From: CAZFZT01 sp964523675
Lineage (GTDB): Bacteria; Planctomycetota; Phycisphaerae; Phycisphaerales; SM1A02
Direction of reading: 5' to 3'
DNA: 63,294 nt
NCBI GenBank assembly: GCA_964523675.1
Contig: CAZFZT010000009.1
Location: 1 to 63,294 of the forward strand
Shown: in pieces, positions 17,627 to 26,800 of the stretch
Layout of the letters: the number at the start of each line of letters is the position of its first letter
Position numbering within the stretch: position 1 is the stretch's first letter
Position numbers and translations under genes: made by a program
Notes under the pieces: model-generated
Databases searched by the model: none
Seen by the model: only the letters and a program-made list of their open reading frames with translations
Told to the model about the DNA's origin: nothing

Positions 17627-18562
17627 TCAGCCCCAATCAGCAAGAAGGAGAAGCAGATCTGCAACACCAACGGTCCCATCACCGTCCAAATCGGCCGCAC
17701 AGGAAGGCGACGAACCGCATGCGCCCCAGTCGCCCAGGAGGAGCAACAGATCTGTGACGCCGACACTTCCGTCGTGATCGAGATCGCTGGGCATGTGCGG
17801 CATCACTGGTTTCACTCGCGCAAAGGCATCCACCTGTACTGCGGAAGGCGCGCCCATGGGATTGCTCACGCGCACAAAGCTGATCTGCTCAAGCCCGACC
17901 GAGGCGAGATCGATCCCGTTGCCTCCGCCTGAGCCGTTGTATAGTTCAAGCACCGCCTCGTATTCGAGCCCAAGGAAATCATCGAAACTCAGCGTTGGAT
18001 CAACCGGCAGCGTGAAATCCGTCAACGACGAGCCGGGAACCTCGTCGTACGGCCCGGCATCGGTGTACCCCATCGTCGGAAACAGGTCATCTGCGAGAAC
18101 ACCGGGGACCGTGTGCCACGTTGCACCATCTGCGCTAACCTCAACAATGCCCCCATCGTTGCCGAATACCCCGTCCACCACTCCGATGCCGGGGAAGGAC
18201 ACGTCGCTGAACATGGTGTTGCCGAAGATGAGCAGATCAATACCGTGTGGATTCATGGGATCGTCGACAATCGGTGAAGTGAAGCTGACGATCAGATAGC
18301 CGCCTGCCCCGATAGAGACGATCTGATCCGGCATCCATGGCGCGTTGAATGCGCTCACTACCGCAGGAAAGATTCCCTGCCCGGTGAACCGCGCCGGTTC
18401 GCCTAGAGCAGCCAAAGGATCGGTGTAATCCCCCGCGCCGGTGCCGGGGTTATACGACACGAATTGGCTTGCGAAGTCGTCGCTCCGACCTTTCGCCGGC
18501 GTGATCGCGAGCGCATCAGTAACCAATATCGACATCACTGCGAGGAAGAAGTGCCTGTACAT
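17627..18562 (-). CDS. Secreted protein with tandem dockerin-like C-terminal motifs
   Basis: A 311-residue exported protein with an N-terminal signal (HFFLAVMSILVTDALA). The body resembles secreted planctomycete proteins with a PGTGAGDYTDPLAALGEP motif, calcium-type Asp/Gly loops and no visible catalytic site. The C-terminus has two dockerin-like motifs, DLDHDGSVGVTDLLLLLGDWG and DLDGDGTVGVADLLLLLADWG, each like an EF-hand loop and helix. AAAGG precedes ATG 18562. Related tails occur at 22925, 28267 and 45536. Function unknown; surface display or complex assembly is inferred from the tail. Confidence 0.78.
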   Translation of the reverse strand: MYRHFFLAVMSILVTDALAITPAKGRSDDFASQFVSYNPGTGAGDYTDPLAALGEPARFTGQGIFPAVVSAFNAPWMPDQIVSIGAGGYLIVSFTSPIVDDPMNPHGIDLLIFGNTMFSDVSFPGIGVVDGVFGNDGGIVEVSADGATWHTVPGVLADDLFPTMGYTDAGPYDEVPGSSLTDFTLPVDPTLSFDDFLGLEYEAVLELYNGSGGGNGIDLASVGLEQISFVRVSNPMGAPSAVQVDAFARVKPVMPHMPSDLDHDGSVGVTDLLLLLGDWGACGSSPSCAADLDGDGTVGVADLLLLLADWG

Positions 18563-19288
18563 CTGCGGCCTTTCATGTGCGTCCCGATACGCGCGGAACG
18601 GTTCCCTGCCAATGGATCAACCAGGCCCTTGCGATCGACATGATTCGTACGCGATTGCGCCTCACGATCGGCGGGAACACACCGATCATCCGGCGCAAGT
18701 AGCCCGCGCGAACGGCAATGCGCGGCTTGACGAACATGCCCCTCTCGCGAGGGCAACGCCAATTGACGACGGCAGGTCTTCCGGCTTCGGCCGTCCCTCA
18801 ACGTCCGGATTCAAACGATCCGGATCGCGCGAATTGAACCCAATTCGCCCGCTGAAGGTGTCGCATTCGCCTTCCCATCCAACTCGTTGCAAGTCGAACA
18901 GTGGCTCAAGTGAATGCGGCATCAGGCCGTTACGGCGGCGCGTCCGCGGCGGATTCTCACCGCCTTCCCTATCAAGTCCAAACGGACGCCGTCATCGGTT
19001 TGTCAGCATGCAGTATAACACTGATCTGAACGCCAGGCGAACGCAGCTCCCGAACTCGGCATGCCCCATGAGCCAATCCGACGACTTCTCATCGGTGTCT
19101 TGATCGTCGCCTTCATCGCGTGAAAGAAAGCTCGCAGCACAATCAAGGACTCTTCTCCTCACTACTACGAATTCTCGGCTGTTGGCCGTTGGCTGTTGGC
19201 TCTCGTTCTCACTTCGTGCCTGCGTGCCTTCGTGCCTTGATCCCTGTGCCCCTCTACCCCTTCGCGTCTCCGATGGCGGGCAGCCACC
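18563..19288. other. Intergenic region with repeat tract, no convincing gene
   Basis: About 725 bp. No ORF is convincing: the short frames on both strands have no recognised homology. A short peptide-like stretch (ATG near 19060, then TTGATCGTCGCCTTCATCGCG) resembles the end of the small membrane protein at 9521-9865 and may be a remnant. The 3' part (19178-19275) is a repeat tract. Confidence 0.4.
19178..19275. repeat. Mixed heptamer/octamer repeat tract
   Basis: GGCTGTT/GGCCGTT heptamers at 19178-19200, then CGTGCCTT/GCGTGCCT octamers and CCCTGTGC/CCCTCTAC-type units to about 19266. It lies just downstream of csaA on its 3' side. The units are the reverse complement of the GGCACGAA family. 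Confidence 0.7.
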
Positions 19289-19618
19289 TCAATACACGCG
19301 CCCGCCCAGCGGAACATCGCGCTGCGGCTCCAGCAGCACCACCCTTCCCCGCTCATCAGGCACGCCGAGGACAAGCACTTCCGACCTGAAACCCGCAATC
19401 GTGCGCGCGCCGAGATTCACAGCCGCAATCACCAACCGGCCGACAAGTTCCTCCCGCTCATACAACTCGGTCAACTGCGCCGATGACTGCTTCTCACCGA
19501 GTTCAGGCCCGAAGTCGATCCACAACTTGTACGCCGGCTTCCGCGCCTTGTCATTGATCTCACATCGCACGACTCGCCCCACGCGCAGATCAAGCATTTC
19601 AAATGCATCAAGAGGGTT
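19289..19618 (-). CDS. csaA: tRNA-binding domain protein, CsaA-like
   Basis: A 109-residue OB-fold protein. The segments NPLDAFEMLDLRVGRVVRCE, ARKPAYKLWIDFGPELG, KQSSAQLTELYEREELVGR and FRSEVLVLGVPDERGRVVLL match CsaA, a dimeric chaperone linked to protein export and related to the tRNA-binding domains of aminoacyl-tRNA synthetases. ATG 19618 is chosen because the family begins there; an ATG at 19633 is also possible. It overlaps the upstream zinc-ribbon gene (ends 19608) and is third in the glyA operon. Confidence 0.88.
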   Translation of the reverse strand, partial: NPLDAFEMLDLRVGRVVRCEINDKARKPAYKLWIDFGPELGEKQSSAQLTELYEREELVGRLVIAAVNLGARTIAGFRSEVLVLGVPDERGRVVLLEPQRDVPLGGRVY

Positions 19619-19916
19619 CATCAGGGCCCGCATCCATCAGTTCCGGAGGAAGTATCTCGCCACATTCGGGGCACCGCTTATGACAGCCGGCGCGGAGATC
19701 GTACTTGCAGGTCGGGCAGAGTACGTCAATGATTCGCCTCGCTCGTCGAAAGTGCCTTACCTCCATAACAATGCAAACCAGCGCCGCTCCGAAGAGGATG
19801 ATCGGAAACGCGCAAGCGAGGAACAGGTCAAGAACGTCCGGACCGCCAGCCGCAAGAAGAAGGATGTACGTCTCGCTGCTCACACAGGTGTTTCGATACT
19901 CTGTCTTGCGCCGCAA
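19608..19916 (-). CDS. Small membrane protein with C-terminal zinc ribbon
   Basis: A 102-residue protein with one strong hydrophobic segment (VLDLFLACAFPIILFGAALV, about 28-47) and then CPTCKYDLRAGCHKRCPECG, a four-cysteine zinc ribbon, at the C-terminus. The ribbon resembles the planctomycete CPxCxYDLRG type also found at 29154, 30390 and 56490. It follows glyA by 3 bp and overlaps csaA. Function unknown. Confidence 0.65.
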   Translation of the reverse strand: MRRKTEYRNTCVSSETYILLLAAGGPDVLDLFLACAFPIILFGAALVCIVMEVRHFRRARRIIDVLCPTCKYDLRAGCHKRCPECGEILPPELMDAGPDEPS

Positions 19917-19919
19917 CTC

Positions 19920-21242
19920 TCAATGCCACAGCGGAAACCTCGCGCACAGGTCGCGCACTTGCTGGCGGACTTCTTCACAGGTCTCGGCCGCGCCGTTTGC
20001 GCCCATCACACGGTCGAGCAACCTCGCCACCTCGCGCATGTCGTCCTCCTTCATGCCGCGCGTCGTCAAGGCCGGCGTGCCCAGCCGAAGACCGCTCGTC
20101 ACCATCGGCGGGCGTGGGTCGTTGGGGATGCCGTTCTTGTTGGTGATGATGCCTGATGCTTCAAGCCACTTCTCCGCATCCGCGCCGGTGAGGTTCTCAT
20201 CGCGCTGGCGCAGATCGACCAGCATGAGGTGATTGTCTGTCCCGCCGGAGCACAGGCGATAGTTCAGCTTCGTCAGTTCATCCGCCAGCGCCTTCGCGTT
20301 CTTCACGATCTGCTCGCAATACGTGCGAAACTCCGGCTTCAATGCCTCGCCGAACGCCACCGCCTTGGCAGCGATGATGTGCATGAGCGGCCCGCCCTGG
20401 CTGCCGGGAAAGACCTTGCGATCGACTTTCTTGGCGATTTCTTCATCATCGGAAAGCACCAGCCCGCCGCGCGGCCCGCGCAGCGTCTTGTGCGTCGTGG
20501 TCGTCACCACATGCGCATGAGGAAACGGCGAAGGATGAACGCCCGCCGCCACCAGCCCCGCAATATGCGCGATGTCAGCCATCAGGTACGCCCCGCCCCC
20601 CGGAACGTCATCCGCAATCGCGCGGAACCGCGCAAAGTCGATCACCCGCGGATACGCGCTATACCCACAGATGATCATCTTCGGCCGGCACTCCCGCGCG
20701 ATCTTCGCAATGGCGTCGTAATCAAGCATCTCGCTCCGGGGATCAAGGTCATAATCGACGATGTTGTAGAACGTGCCGGAGAAGTTCGGCTTGAGGCCGT
20801 GCGACAGGTGACCGCCGGACTTGATCGGCAGCGAGAGGACGGTGTCGCCGGGATTGAGCAGCGCCATGAAGGCGGCGATGTTGGCGTTTGCGCCGGAGTG
20901 CGGCTGAACGTTGGCGAACTTGCACTTGAAAAGTTGCCTGGCTCGATCGCGAGCAAGGTCTTCGACCTGATCGTGAAACTCGCACCCGCCGTAGTAGCGT
21001 TTGCCGGGGTAGCCCTCTGCGTACTTGTTCGTCATCCACGTGCCCATGGCATGCATGACGGCCGTCGAAACGTGATTCTCCGAGGCGATGAGTTCGAGCG
21101 TCGTGGCCTGCCGATTCGCTTCGTCAGCGAGGATGCGCGCGACATCGGGGTCGTGCTGCTGGAGAAGGTCGAGGAGGGATTCGGAGAGGGCGTCGAGGTC
21201 GATCGACTGTGAGGGGGCGGTGGTCGTTTCGGTAGGGGTCAT
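19920..21242 (-). CDS. glyA: Serine hydroxymethyltransferase
   Basis: PLP enzyme that interconverts serine and glycine with tetrahydrofolate; main source of one-carbon units. About 440 residues. Key blocks: TTLELIASENHVSTAVMHAM, KYAEGYPGKRYYGGCEFHDQ, VQPHSGANANIAAFMALL, the PLP lysine in VVTTTTHKTLRGPRGGLVLS, and FPGSQGGPLMHIIAAKAVAF. ATG 21242 is preferred over an upstream ATG; a TACCAT hexamer 6 nt ahead suggests a leaderless transcript. First gene of an operon with the zinc-ribbon protein and csaA. Confidence 0.96.
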   Translation of the reverse strand: MTPTETTTAPSQSIDLDALSESLLDLLQQHDPDVARILADEANRQATTLELIASENHVSTAVMHAMGTWMTNKYAEGYPGKRYYGGCEFHDQVEDLARDRARQLFKCKFANVQPHSGANANIAAFMALLNPGDTVLSLPIKSGGHLSHGLKPNFSGTFYNIVDYDLDPRSEMLDYDAIAKIARECRPKMIICGYSAYPRVIDFARFRAIADDVPGGGAYLMADIAHIAGLVAAGVHPSPFPHAHVVTTTTHKTLRGPRGGLVLSDDEEIAKKVDRKVFPGSQGGPLMHIIAAKAVAFGEALKPEFRTYCEQIVKNAKALADELTKLNYRLCSGGTDNHLMLVDLRQRDENLTGADAEKWLEASGIITNKNGIPNDPRPPMVTSGLRLGTPALTTRGMKEDDMREVARLLDRVMGANGAAETCEEVRQQVRDLCARFPLWH

Positions 21243-21248
21243 GGCCGT

Positions 21249-21254
21249 ATGGTA
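21249..21254 (-). promoter_or_regulatory. -10-like hexamer for glyA
   Basis: TACCAT on the minus strand, 6 nt before ATG 21242. Confidence 0.45.
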
Positions 21255-21326
21255 CGCGAGGGCACTGGCATTGGCAGAGCACATGCATCAAGAGCCGGCA
21301 GTGCGGCAAGTTCGTTAGAATGACGA

Positions 21327-21854
21327 GTGACGGTGCCTGACCTTCAAGCTGAACAGGATGCATTGATCGGTGAGATCCGCGCGGCGTTTGCGCAGGTTTC
21401 GCGAAGCGGCGGTATCTCGTGGAGTGAGACGCGGGTGATCGACATGCACGGCACTGCAGGTGAACGTGAAGCCGCACACGACGAAGACCGCGAACGAGGC
21501 TGGACCCAGTTGGTTGATGATCCAGAGTGGGACAATACGGGAATTGGCGGCTTTTCATTTCTCGACCCCATCGGCTTTCGCTACTACCTTCCGGCCGCAA
21601 TGTGTCGCGTGCTCCTTGGCAATTGGAGCGGCGACCTTGCCTTTCACCTGACGCTGCCGCCCAATCCGGCCAATCCTCGACATGCTTTGCGGCGAGGCAA
21701 CCATTGCCTTCAGATGTGGTCGAGTCTTGAGGACCTGCAACGCCAGTGCGTAGCTCGGTTTGTTCGGTTCATGATCTCTCGGGACGAGGCCGATGACGAC
21801 ACGCCATCCGAATGGCGCGATGTGTATTCGAGCTACTGGCACCTTGTTGAGTAG
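21327..21854 (+). CDS. DUF6714 family protein
   Basis: A 175-residue soluble protein: ISWSETRVIDMHGTAGER, then a Trp-rich segment (DPEWDNTGIGGFSFLDPIGFRYYL), matching the DUF6714 family, which has no known function. The start is GTG 21327 or GTG 21333; TAGAAT at 21316-21321 is a plausible -10 just upstream, with no Shine-Dalgarno site. It is divergent from glyA. Confidence 0.7.
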   Translation: MTVPDLQAEQDALIGEIRAAFAQVSRSGGISWSETRVIDMHGTAGEREAAHDEDRERGWTQLVDDPEWDNTGIGGFSFLDPIGFRYYLPAAMCRVLLGNWSGDLAFHLTLPPNPANPRHALRRGNHCLQMWSSLEDLQRQCVARFVRFMISRDEADDDTPSEWRDVYSSYWHLVE

Positions 21855-22000
21855 CGATTGCATTCGGTGCATGAGCCCACCAGCGGACACTGGTCGCCGC
21901 ATTGCAGCACACGGGAACGCGCGGCTCCTTTCACCGCCGGCGCAGAATGCGAGTTGCCATTATCATGCCCGCCTCACATGGCGGACATAAGGAGCAAGAC

Positions 22001-22912
22001 ATGACCAAGAGAGTTCTTACGCTGGCGATCCTCGCAACAGTTGTTACAACAGCCGCGGCTGATGACCGGATCGAGCTGACGAGCGGCGATGTGCTGATCG
22101 GCCGGATTGTTGAAGCAACTGAAGAACAGCTCGTGATCGAGCATGCTGTGCTGGGCACGCTCACCATTCCGCGCGGGACCGTCGCCAACCTTCCTGATCT
22201 GGAACTTCACCCGGTTGATCCTCCGCCGCCGCCCGAGGAGATGCCTGCGGCTGCGGATGCGCCAAAGTGGAAGTCACAGTTTGATCTTGGGTTTTCAGGA
22301 TCGCAGGGCAATTCACGAACGTTCGACTTTCGCATCGCCTTCCAGACAGAGCATGAAACCGACACCGACCGTTGGCGCATCGATGCAGCGTATTTCTATG
22401 GCAAGAGCGCGGGCGAGACGACGAAGAGTGAAGGCACACTCGGCGTCCTCAAGGATTGGCTGATGCCGAATTCTCCATGGCTTTATTTTGCCCAGGCGCG
22501 ATACGACTTCGATGAGTTTCGCTCATGGACACACCGCGTTTCGGGTCATGGCGGCGCAGGATATGAGTTCATTCATACTGATGAACTCACCCTCATCGGC
22601 CGCATCGGCGCGGGCGCGTCGAAGGAGTGGGAGCGATCGCAGCCGATTCGCCCGGAGGGTCTGATCGGCGGCGACCTGTCATGGCAGATCAACGACAAGC
22701 AAAAACTCGCTGCGCACACGACGCTCTACCCCGATCTAGGCGACTTCTTTCAGTTCCGAATCGTCTCGGGCGTCGTCTGGAACATGCTCATTGACGAAGC
22801 CAACGGCATCAGCATCAACGTTGGTGTAGACAACGAATACGAATCAATCACCGAAGGTGACTCAAAGCACAACAACCTGAAGTACTATGGTGGAATCTCG
22901 ATCGGCTTCTGA
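22001..22912 (+). CDS. DUF481 family outer-membrane protein
   Basis: A 303-residue exported protein. A signal peptide (LTLAILATVVTTAAA, about 6-20) is followed by a small SH3-like region (IELTSGDVLIGRIVEATEEQLVIEH), a Pro-rich linker and a beta-rich DUF481 domain beginning WKSQFDLGFSGSQGNSRT and ending in the aromatic GGISIGF, as outer-membrane beta barrels do. AAGGAG precedes ATG 22001. The family includes YdiY, a salt-induced outer-membrane protein; role here is unknown. Confidence 0.85.
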   Translation: MTKRVLTLAILATVVTTAAADDRIELTSGDVLIGRIVEATEEQLVIEHAVLGTLTIPRGTVANLPDLELHPVDPPPPPEEMPAAADAPKWKSQFDLGFSGSQGNSRTFDFRIAFQTEHETDTDRWRIDAAYFYGKSAGETTKSEGTLGVLKDWLMPNSPWLYFAQARYDFDEFRSWTHRVSGHGGAGYEFIHTDELTLIGRIGAGASKEWERSQPIRPEGLIGGDLSWQINDKQKLAAHTTLYPDLGDFFQFRIVSGVVWNMLIDEANGISINVGVDNEYESITEGDSKHNNLKYYGGISIGF

Positions 22913-22924
22913 GACCGGCTTGCC

Positions 22925-23593
22925 TTACCCCCATTCGGCAAGCATGATGAGAAGGTCTGGGACGCCGACGGTTCCATTGCAATCGAGATCCGCCGGGCAC
23001 GGTTCGTTGAACTCACACTCACCCCACGCCGCGAGCATCAACAAGAGATCGGGCACGCCGACTTCGCCGCTGTCATCAAGGTCGGCCGATCCCCCGCTGC
23101 CCAATCCGATGAGTACGAGCGAAGAAATCTCCTCGCCGACTTCGTTGGTCACGCGCGTCGGCGGATTGTGCGTTCTGAAATAGATCGAGTTTACACAACT
23201 CGAATCCTGAAGCACGACGAACTGCACCACAGCCAGCACCGAGTTGGCCGTGACCGGACTCTGGCCGTTGATCACATCGATGCCAGATGCCAGGTCGATG
23301 GTGTTCAGCCCGACTTCAATCGGCGTCAGCACCGGCAGGCCGAATGGAAACGGCGTATAGACCGCGCTGATCGGCAGCAGTTTCATTTCATCGAACTCGA
23401 GGAACGCCTGGAAACCGGCGGCCTCCTGTGAACCAAGATCAGACAACACGACGGTCACCACTGCGATGTCACCGACTTCGACCGGCCCGTTTCCGCCGGA
23501 GACGCGCACCGAAAGTTGGGGATCGTCCGCCGCCGCAACCGCGCACGCCATCAACAACGCCATTCCAATCATCACTCGCAGAAATACATGCAT
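22925..23593 (-). CDS. Secreted cohesin-like protein with dockerin-like tail
   Basis: A 222-residue protein. The signal peptide (FLRVMIGMALLMACAVAAAD) leads to a cohesin-like beta domain (SVRVSGGNGPVEVGDIAVVT, AAGFQAFLEFDEMKLLPISA) and two EF-hand/dockerin-like repeats, DLDDSGEVGVPDLLLMLAAW and DLDCNGTVGVPDLLIMLAEW. GGAGAAG upstream of ATG 23593 fixes the start. A protein with both cohesin-like and dockerin-like parts could in principle bind others of its kind; no enzyme domain is visible. Confidence 0.78.
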   Translation of the reverse strand: MHVFLRVMIGMALLMACAVAAADDPQLSVRVSGGNGPVEVGDIAVVTVVLSDLGSQEAAGFQAFLEFDEMKLLPISAVYTPFPFGLPVLTPIEVGLNTIDLASGIDVINGQSPVTANSVLAVVQFVVLQDSSCVNSIYFRTHNPPTRVTNEVGEEISSLVLIGLGSGGSADLDDSGEVGVPDLLLMLAAWGECEFNEPCPADLDCNGTVGVPDLLIMLAEWG

Positions 23594-23619
23594 CGATCTT
23601 CTCCTTCTCACTCCAAATG

Positions 23620-23757
23620 AGGCACCAAGGCATCAAGGCACAAAGGCACGAAGGCACGAATGCACAAAGGCACGAAGGACAACCAACACCCAGCACCTAA
23701 CACCTGACACCTAACTCCTAACACCTAACACCTAACACCTAATTCCTATCTCCTAAC
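23620..23757. repeat. Octamer then heptamer repeat tract
   Basis: GGCACCAA, GGCATCAA, GGCACAAA, GGCACGAA octamers (about 23624-23680) followed by CACCTAA/CTCCTAA heptamers (about 23690-23757). The tract fills the gap between the divergent 22925 gene's 5' end and the 3' end of the 23822 gene. The heptamer unit is the reverse complement of the TTAGGAG unit between mreB and mreC. Confidence 0.85.
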
Positions 23758-23821
23758 TCCAAATCCGCCCTGCGGCTGTTACGCCGCAGGACGGGTTGTC
23801 AACAACATCACATCACGAACA

Positions 23822-26800
23822 TCACGGCTGAACGCCATTGAGGAACAGCACAATATCAATCTGATCCACCATGCCGTCCTTGTTCAAGTCAGCCGCAGCC
23901 AACCGATCAAGACCACGACGCCGCAATTCACGGACGCTAATCCGCTCAAGCGGCTTGCGGTTGCTGACCGTACGATCCGCAACTCGACCGGCCGTGGAGC
24001 TGCCGTTCGAAACCGCAGCAAGCATCGTCACACAGTAATCCCCTTCCTCGAGGAAGTTGATCTGGATGAACGTGAAGTCTTCCGCTGCGACGAGGCCGTT
24101 GCCCGACACATCCGCATGCGGATACGCCGTGGCGCACGTCGTGTCGCCGCTGCCGTAGTCTTCGCCATACTGCCATGCGAACACGCCGAAGTCGAGGATG
24201 TCAACGAACTCATCGTCATTGAGATTCCCGCCGACCAGCGCATCACCGCCGGTGAAGTCAGCGCTATAGACGCCATCATCCACCACCAGCGACTGGCTCC
24301 GCGCCAGCGTATGCAGCTCATCGCGCACCGTGACGCAGTCATAGAGACCGCACGGGATCGCAATCTCCGCGCTCGCCACGCCGCCGACGAACGACAGCAC
24401 CTCGCTCACGCTCACCGGCCCGTCAGGACCGTCAAAATCAAACGTGATGCAACGATCGACATCCTCATTCACACCTTCCAGTTCAACATCAACCGCAAGG
24501 GTGTTGACAGGATTCACTGTCACCGTCTGCTCGCACGTCGAGAAGTTGCCCGAGCAGTCCGTCGCCGTCCACGTGATCGTCGTCACACCAGCCGGATACG
24601 GCGCATCCAGCGGCTGCGCATCATCACGCTCGCCGACAATCACAACATCACTGTCGCAATTGTCATCAGCCGTCGCACCGCCGAACGTATGCGAGGTCGA
24701 ACCAATCACCACGTTGTCAACCAACATGATCTGATCCTGCGACCAATGCCCATCCAACGCGATGATGACATACTTCACATCACTGAACGGCAAACCATTC
24801 ACCAACGCAGCAACCTCGGCATAGGTCATCGTCGTGTCGCCGCCCAACTGCGCGCCTTCCCAGCGCGAATCAGCCGACGCCGTCAGATCACCCGTCGAGT
24901 TCCACCCCGGACCGGGGCAATGATTCCACGGGTTGCCTTCCGGGCCGAAGTGTGCGAACACATTGCCATCCACCTCGCCATCGCCATCCGAGTCGATCCC
25001 GATCGAGAAGCGCGGCGACCCGCCGACAATGCACCCTTCGAGCATGTTGAACTCCGCAGACAATTCAGTAATGTCCGCAAAGGTCATGGGCGAATCTGGC
25101 GTCCAGACCAGCGCGCCCGTCGGACCCCAAGGCCCTTCAGGATCGCCGCTCACAGAACGCAACTGCGCTGCCCAAGGCCGGGTCGGATCGCCCGTCTCGA
25201 CGATCGCTGCGTTCACATCCGGCTCCCAACCAGTCGCCAGCGCCACAGCCGCACTGCACCCGGCGACATCTGCATCCATGACAATGTCATCAGGACACGT
25301 GATCGACGGTGCAGTTGTGTCAACCACTTCGATGATCTGAACGTCCGAATGACTGTTGCCACATGCGTCGGTGACTGTCCAGGTGCGCTCGATGGTCATC
25401 GATTGCGGGCAGGCGCCGTCCGTGATGACATCATTGAACGTCACGACCGGATCGCCATCACAATTGTCGCTCACCGTCGGTTCGCCGGTCACATCCGGCT
25501 GGGGCACGAGATTTTGCGAGAACGTGAAGTCAAAGACCGTAGTGCGATTCGGACTGCTCACGAACGTACCCACAAACGCATACGCGCCGTCACCCCAATC
25601 GGTCGCATGACCGTTCGTGCCGGTGAGGAAATCGTAGAGGTTGTTGCTGTAATTCTGCGTCCCGCTGTTGGCGCCATACTCCATCGCCATTCCGCCGGGA
25701 CCGATCGTCAGATCAATTCCAGACGCGACGCCGCCAATGCCCTGAATGATGTACGTACCGGCCAGTTCGCCGGAGGAACCGATCTGCTGTCCCATCGCCA
25801 AGCGACCGCCGCCGCCACCGCCACCGCTGTTGTACACGCCGTAGGCGGTATTCATGAAGCCGAAGAACGTATTGGGCTGGTATGGCCCGTAGCTGCTTGC
25901 GTTCCATTCGTCGAAGCGATGCTTCGCAATCAGGCCGAAGAACAGCGACGAGTTCGTTCCGAGAAGATCGGTAATGTCCGCATCGCCGGCCACTCGAACT
26001 GGTCCGTTCTGCGGCTCAAAGAGGACACCATGCTCGATCGCGAAGTTACGGTAACTCGAGTTGATCAGGTGCGTCCCGGCGATCTGGACTTCGGAGACGT
26101 TGCACTCGATGATGGCATCGTCGGGGAAGGTGACGAACGTCGGCGCGGTGGAGTCGATCGTCACCTCGCCGAGATCATTGAGGTCGGGCATCACGACGCC
26201 GGCGAAGGCATCGGAGAGCTTGTTGGGGCCGCTGACGCCGGAGAGGTCGAAGGTGACGAGATCAGCGACATCGCAGACCTCGGCGAGTGCGGTGAAGGTG
26301 AGTGTGGCGATGGTGGCGGGTCCACTTGTGCCTTGGGCGCCGGGGTCGCCGAGCACATCGATACCGACGCCATAGGCGAGCGAGCCGGTGGTGGGAATGC
26401 ATGTACCGGCGACGTAGAGGCCGTGGCATTCGAGGATTTCGAGGCCGAAGTCGGGGCCGGGGGTGACGCTGTCGAGTTGCAGGACGGCGTCATCATAGTT
26501 GAGAAATAGCTGTGCGCCGACGATCTCGATGCCTGGCATTTCGCTCATGTCGACGGTGACGGTGACGGTGTCGCCGATGCCGTTGTTGTAGCAGGTTTGA
26601 TCGGCATTGATGGTGAGTGCGGTATCGAAGCCGAGGGCCATGAGGACTTCGCCCTGCACTTCGATGTTCTTATCACCGCCGGGATGACTGAGAAAAGCGC
26701 CGTCAGCCGAATCTTGCATTGACCAGAGCCAGTTGCGAGCGTCAGTGACAGCATCGTCATAGGGACCGCAGCCGGCGTTTTGCGCTGCGATGAGTGCGAG

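Noticed and set aside
18686..18922. 78-codon minus-strand frame in the 18.6-19.2 kb gap
   Set aside because: No homology, no ribosome site; possibly a remnant but not supportable.
20229..21212. 327-codon plus-strand frame within glyA
   Set aside because: Shadow of glyA; Arg-rich without any motif.
23620..23757. CRISPR array
   Set aside because: Units are 7-8 bp and contiguous, without spacers.
24116..26509. 797-codon open frame on the plus strand
   Set aside because: Antisense shadow of the 1329-residue secreted protein; Arg/His-rich, no homology, no ribosome site.
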